From the NCBI GenBank assembly GCA_964591605.1, contig CAZQEN010000051.1, positions 1-29,278 of the forward strand: a stretch of 29,278 nucleotides of DNA, in the 5' to 3' direction. Shown here piece by piece: positions 27,166 through 29,278 of the stretch. The position numbers and the translations under genes were made by a program. The notes under the pieces were generated by a model. The model was not told the origin of the DNA, made no database searches, and saw nothing but the letters and a program-made list of their open reading frames with translations. The stretch comes from CAYLLT01 sp964591605 (GTDB lineage Bacteria; Planctomycetota; Phycisphaerae; UBA1845; PWPN01). How positions within the stretch are numbered: the stretch's first letter is position 1; each line of letters begins with the position of its first letter.

Positions 27166-29278
27166 TCAATCCAGACAGTCTGTGTTCAGCGGGCTCAAAC
27201 CGTTCAGGCACCGCTGGAAAGCGGAAAAATCGGTGAGATCGACGTCGTTGTCGAGGTCCAGGTCGAATCGCGCGCAATCCACCCCGACATCACCGGGGAA
27301 GGTCACGTCCGAGCCGTTCAGGCAGAGCAGATACGACTCGACGTCGATATCGTTCACCAGATTGTCAGCGTTCACGTCGAAAGTGAACACGATGATCCCG
27401 TCGGACGAGCCGATGTCGCTGACCTGGTTTGTCGCGTTCGTCGCGCGAACATCCCAGATGCAGGTGTGGCCGAAGATGAGCGGCAGCGCCGACACGGTGG
27501 CCTGAGTCGCCAGGCCGGCATCGGTCCAGTCGGTGATGACCGGACCGGCGGCGTCGCGGATGCGATACTCGTACTTCTTAATCCCGCTTTCCGGATCTTC
27601 GGCGGCCCAGGAAGCATGCAGGACCGACAGGCTCGGGTTGTGGACACCGTCGTCTGTCACCACCGGCGTGGTGGGCGGCGTCTGGTCCGACTTGAGCACC
27701 CACCGTGCGGCGTCGGCGCTGGTCAGACCGGTGTCGGGCGTGTTGTTGGCGAGGCGCACGTAACCCGTGCTGCCGGCCTGGAACGGCAGATCAGCCCCGA
27801 CGAGGAACCAGCCGCCCTGGTTGGGCGTGGGGGAGTACTGATTCTGCACGCTGGTAACCGAGCCGCCGTCGTAAAAGACCTTGTACGGCGCGCCGGTCGT
27901 GCGGTTGGCGCCGATCTGGTAGTACACGTACACATCATACAGCCCGGTCACGGGCAGGTTCGGCGTCCAGGTGCAGCTCCGCGTGGCGCTGGCCTCGCTG
28001 GTGCTGCCGACACCGGTCGCATAGAGGTAGTTGGTGCCGATCTTGGGCACGTCGGGGTTGCTGCCCGCGCTCCAGGCGGCGCCGCCCGGCGACGTGTTGG
28101 CCCAGCCCGGATCGGTATTGTCGACGATGATCTCCGTGATCGGCGCAGTGGTCGTGAAGGCAACATCGGCCGACTGGGCGCTGCCGTAGGCATTCGTGGA
28201 CAGGACCTGATAGTGGTACGTGGCCTGCGGCGAAAGGCCGCTGAGCAGAACCGAGTGCGCCGTCACCAGGCTCGAATCGAGCGGCGTCTGGCTGCCGTAA
28301 GCGGCGGTGAGGCCGTAGTTGACCTGGCTGGTTGCTGGGGCGGCGGTGGTCCAGGTGATCGTGGCCGTCCCGCTCGTGATCTGCGTGGCCTGCACGTCGG
28401 AAATCGTCGGCGGGCCGAGCGTGCGGAACGAGAATCCGCCGGAAAACGTCTGGCCCTGGGCATTGGCGGAGACCGCCCGGTAGTTGTACGTCGTGTTGGG
28501 CGACAGGCCCGTGACGTTCACCGAGTGCGAGAACACCAGGGCCGGATCCACCGGCGTCGAGCTGCTGTAGCTGGTGTCGAGACTGTACTGCACCTGCGAG
28601 TCGGAAGCCTGATCGGTCGTCCACGTGATGGTGGCGGCATTGTTGGTGATGTTGCCCGCGGCCACATTCGTCATCGAGGGGGGCGGATTGGCCCCGCCCA
28701 GGGCGAGGTCGAGCTGGTACATGTTGCCGGTGACCTGGCCGATGGCGACGGTCACATTGCCCCCGGCGCCAGGCGCCCCGGTCTTGGTCGCGCTGACGCT
28801 GTAGGTGCCCGGCGGCACGTCGATGAACGCGTAGAAGCCGGTGCCATCCACGTACATGCTGCGGCTGACCGGCCCGCTGATGTTGACCTGGGCGTGATCG
28901 GCCCACTGGCCGTTCTGCGTCACGGTGCCCATGATGTGCCCGGTGGTCGGGTTCGTCTTCCACGTCATGACCGGGATGCTCACGGGGCCCGGCGTCACCT
29001 GCGAGACCAGGCTCGGCGCAAAACCGGCCCACGTCCCGCCGCTGTAGGGCACACGATATGAATAACCGCAGAAACCGTGGGCATAGTTGCCGGCCAGCGA
29101 AGCGTTGCGGGTCTGCTGCAGTTCAAGGATCGCATTGCTGAGCGAATTGAGGTAAATCCCAGGCCCGACCACCATGTGACGGTTGCCCTTGCGGTCTTTC
29201 TCCCAGTTCATCCAGCGGGTGTAGTCATTGGGCAGGCTGGCCCAGTTGTAGTAGGTCATCGGGAAGGCCACGTCGATG
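27166..29278 (-). CDS. GHL10/DUF187-type secreted protein with FnIII, golvesin-like and dockerin-like modules (C-terminal part)
   Basis: The 5' end lies beyond the window; 703 residues are present. The visible start (IDVAFPMTYYNW...WEKDRKGNRHMVVGPGIYLNS...NYAHGFCGYSYRVP) is the end of a GHL10/DUF187 barrel, a putative glycoside hydrolase family. A carboxypeptidase-regulatory-like sandwich follows (HIMGTVTQNGQWADHAQVNI...GFYAFIDVPPGTYSVSA), then two FnIII-like repeats with ATITWTT and YRAV/YQVL. Next is a golvesin/Xly-type domain (IIVDNTDPGWANTSP...YDVYVYYQIGANRTTGAPYKVF) and a further FnIII-like module (TPPTTPVVTDDG). The dockerin-like tag closes the protein. Its first loop is degenerate (DVNADNLVND) and its second canonical (DLDLDNDVDLTDFSAFQRC). 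It shares the tag with three proteins at 2935-9742. It is probably an extracellular polysaccharide-acting enzyme; the substrate is unknown. Confidence 0.85.
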   Translation of the reverse strand, partial: IDVAFPMTYYNWASLPNDYTRWMNWEKDRKGNRHMVVGPGIYLNSLSNAILELQQTRNASLAGNYAHGFCGYSYRVPYSGGTWAGFAPSLVSQVTPGPVSIPVMTWKTNPTTGHIMGTVTQNGQWADHAQVNISGPVSRSMYVDGTGFYAFIDVPPGTYSVSATKTGAPGAGGNVTVAIGQVTGNMYQLDLALGGANPPPSMTNVAAGNITNNAATITWTTDQASDSQVQYSLDTSYSSSTPVDPALVFSHSVNVTGLSPNTTYNYRAVSANAQGQTFSGGFSFRTLGPPTISDVQATQITSGTATITWTTAAPATSQVNYGLTAAYGSQTPLDSSLVTAHSVLLSGLSPQATYHYQVLSTNAYGSAQSADVAFTTTAPITEIIVDNTDPGWANTSPGGAAWSAGSNPDVPKIGTNYLYATGVGSTSEASATRSCTWTPNLPVTGLYDVYVYYQIGANRTTGAPYKVFYDGGSVTSVQNQYSPTPNQGGWFLVGADLPFQAGSTGYVRLANNTPDTGLTSADAARWVLKSDQTPPTTPVVTDDGVHNPSLSVLHASWAAEDPESGIKKYEYRIRDAAGPVITDWTDAGLATQATVSALPLIFGHTCIWDVRATNATNQVSDIGSSDGIIVFTFDVNADNLVNDIDVESYLLCLNGSDVTFPGDVGVDCARFDLDLDNDVDLTDFSAFQRCLNGLSPLNTDCLD

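Noticed and set aside
27115..29061. A 648-codon open frame on the plus strand opposite the GHL10 gene
   Set aside because: Low-complexity Arg/Val/Gly-rich product without motifs, while the minus strand encodes recognisable FnIII, golvesin-like and dockerin-like modules.

Overview
The window is GC-rich bacterial DNA with the hallmarks of a Planctomycetota genome, probably Phycisphaerae-like. The evidence is a PEP-CTERM protein, several secreted proteins ending in a Cys-containing dockerin-like double EF-hand tag, sulfatases, DUF5060/DUF4038 hydrolases, an S55 (SpoIVB-type) peptidase protein and a membrane protein with a CPxC...CPEC ribbon. The lineage is inferred from protein families, not from a marker tree. 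A run of 10 N at 24191-24200 shows this is a draft or metagenome-derived scaffold.

Layout. 1-1111: the 3' end of enolase and a DivIC/FtsB-like coiled-coil protein. 1112-1813: a long non-coding stretch with an AT-rich island, a near-consensus sigma70 promoter and a structured leader. 1814-9742: four secreted proteins on the plus strand. These are a DNRLRE/PEP-CTERM protein, its DNRLRE paralogue with a dockerin-like tag, a DUF5060-DUF4038 hydrolase with the tag, and a GH-A-type hydrolase with the tag. 10018-12841: larE (minus), a zinc-ribbon methyltransferase (plus), rpmH (minus, only 44 codons, with its own terminator) and a GNAT acetyltransferase (plus). 12948-17177: a minus-strand pair, S55 peptidase protein then beta-propeller protein, read from a clear promoter. 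17438-18983: rnc, overlapping tail-to-tail with a two-helix membrane protein. 19194-21226: a LamG-fold secreted protein and a zinc-ribbon membrane protein. 21321-23518: a secreted cupin translationally coupled to a second DUF5060-DUF4038 hydrolase. 23534-25023: two sulfatase fragments joined through the N gap. 25325-27118: a methyltransferase and threonine aldolase. 27166-29278: the C-terminal part of a large GHL10-type secreted protein with FnIII, golvesin-like and dockerin-like modules.

How the genes fit together. The dominant theme is extracellular handling of complex, probably sulfated, polysaccharide: DUF4038 and GH-A hydrolases, sulfatases, DNRLRE and LamG sugar-binding folds, and a cupin. 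Most of these secreted proteins are built from a shared kit of modules (DNRLRE, an Ig-like putative-binding module, FnIII) finished by one of two C-terminal sorting or assembly tags. Housekeeping genes (eno, rpmH, rnc, larE, ltaE) are scattered between them. Intergenic gaps carry a family of short CCTGCC/GGCAGG palindromes and several longer repeat-like sequences.

Most striking points: (1) a recurrent three-Cys dockerin-like tag on four proteins, and a DNRLRE duplicate pair that swaps PEP-CTERM for this tag; (2) the sulfatase gap hides about 1.2 kb or more, because both flanks contain the same domain segment from different paralogues; (3) RNase III has Ala at the position of the metal ligand Asp114 of the E. 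coli enzyme, and its gene overlaps a convergent gene by 62 bp; (4) several genes have a -10 element so close to the start codon that leaderless mRNAs are likely.
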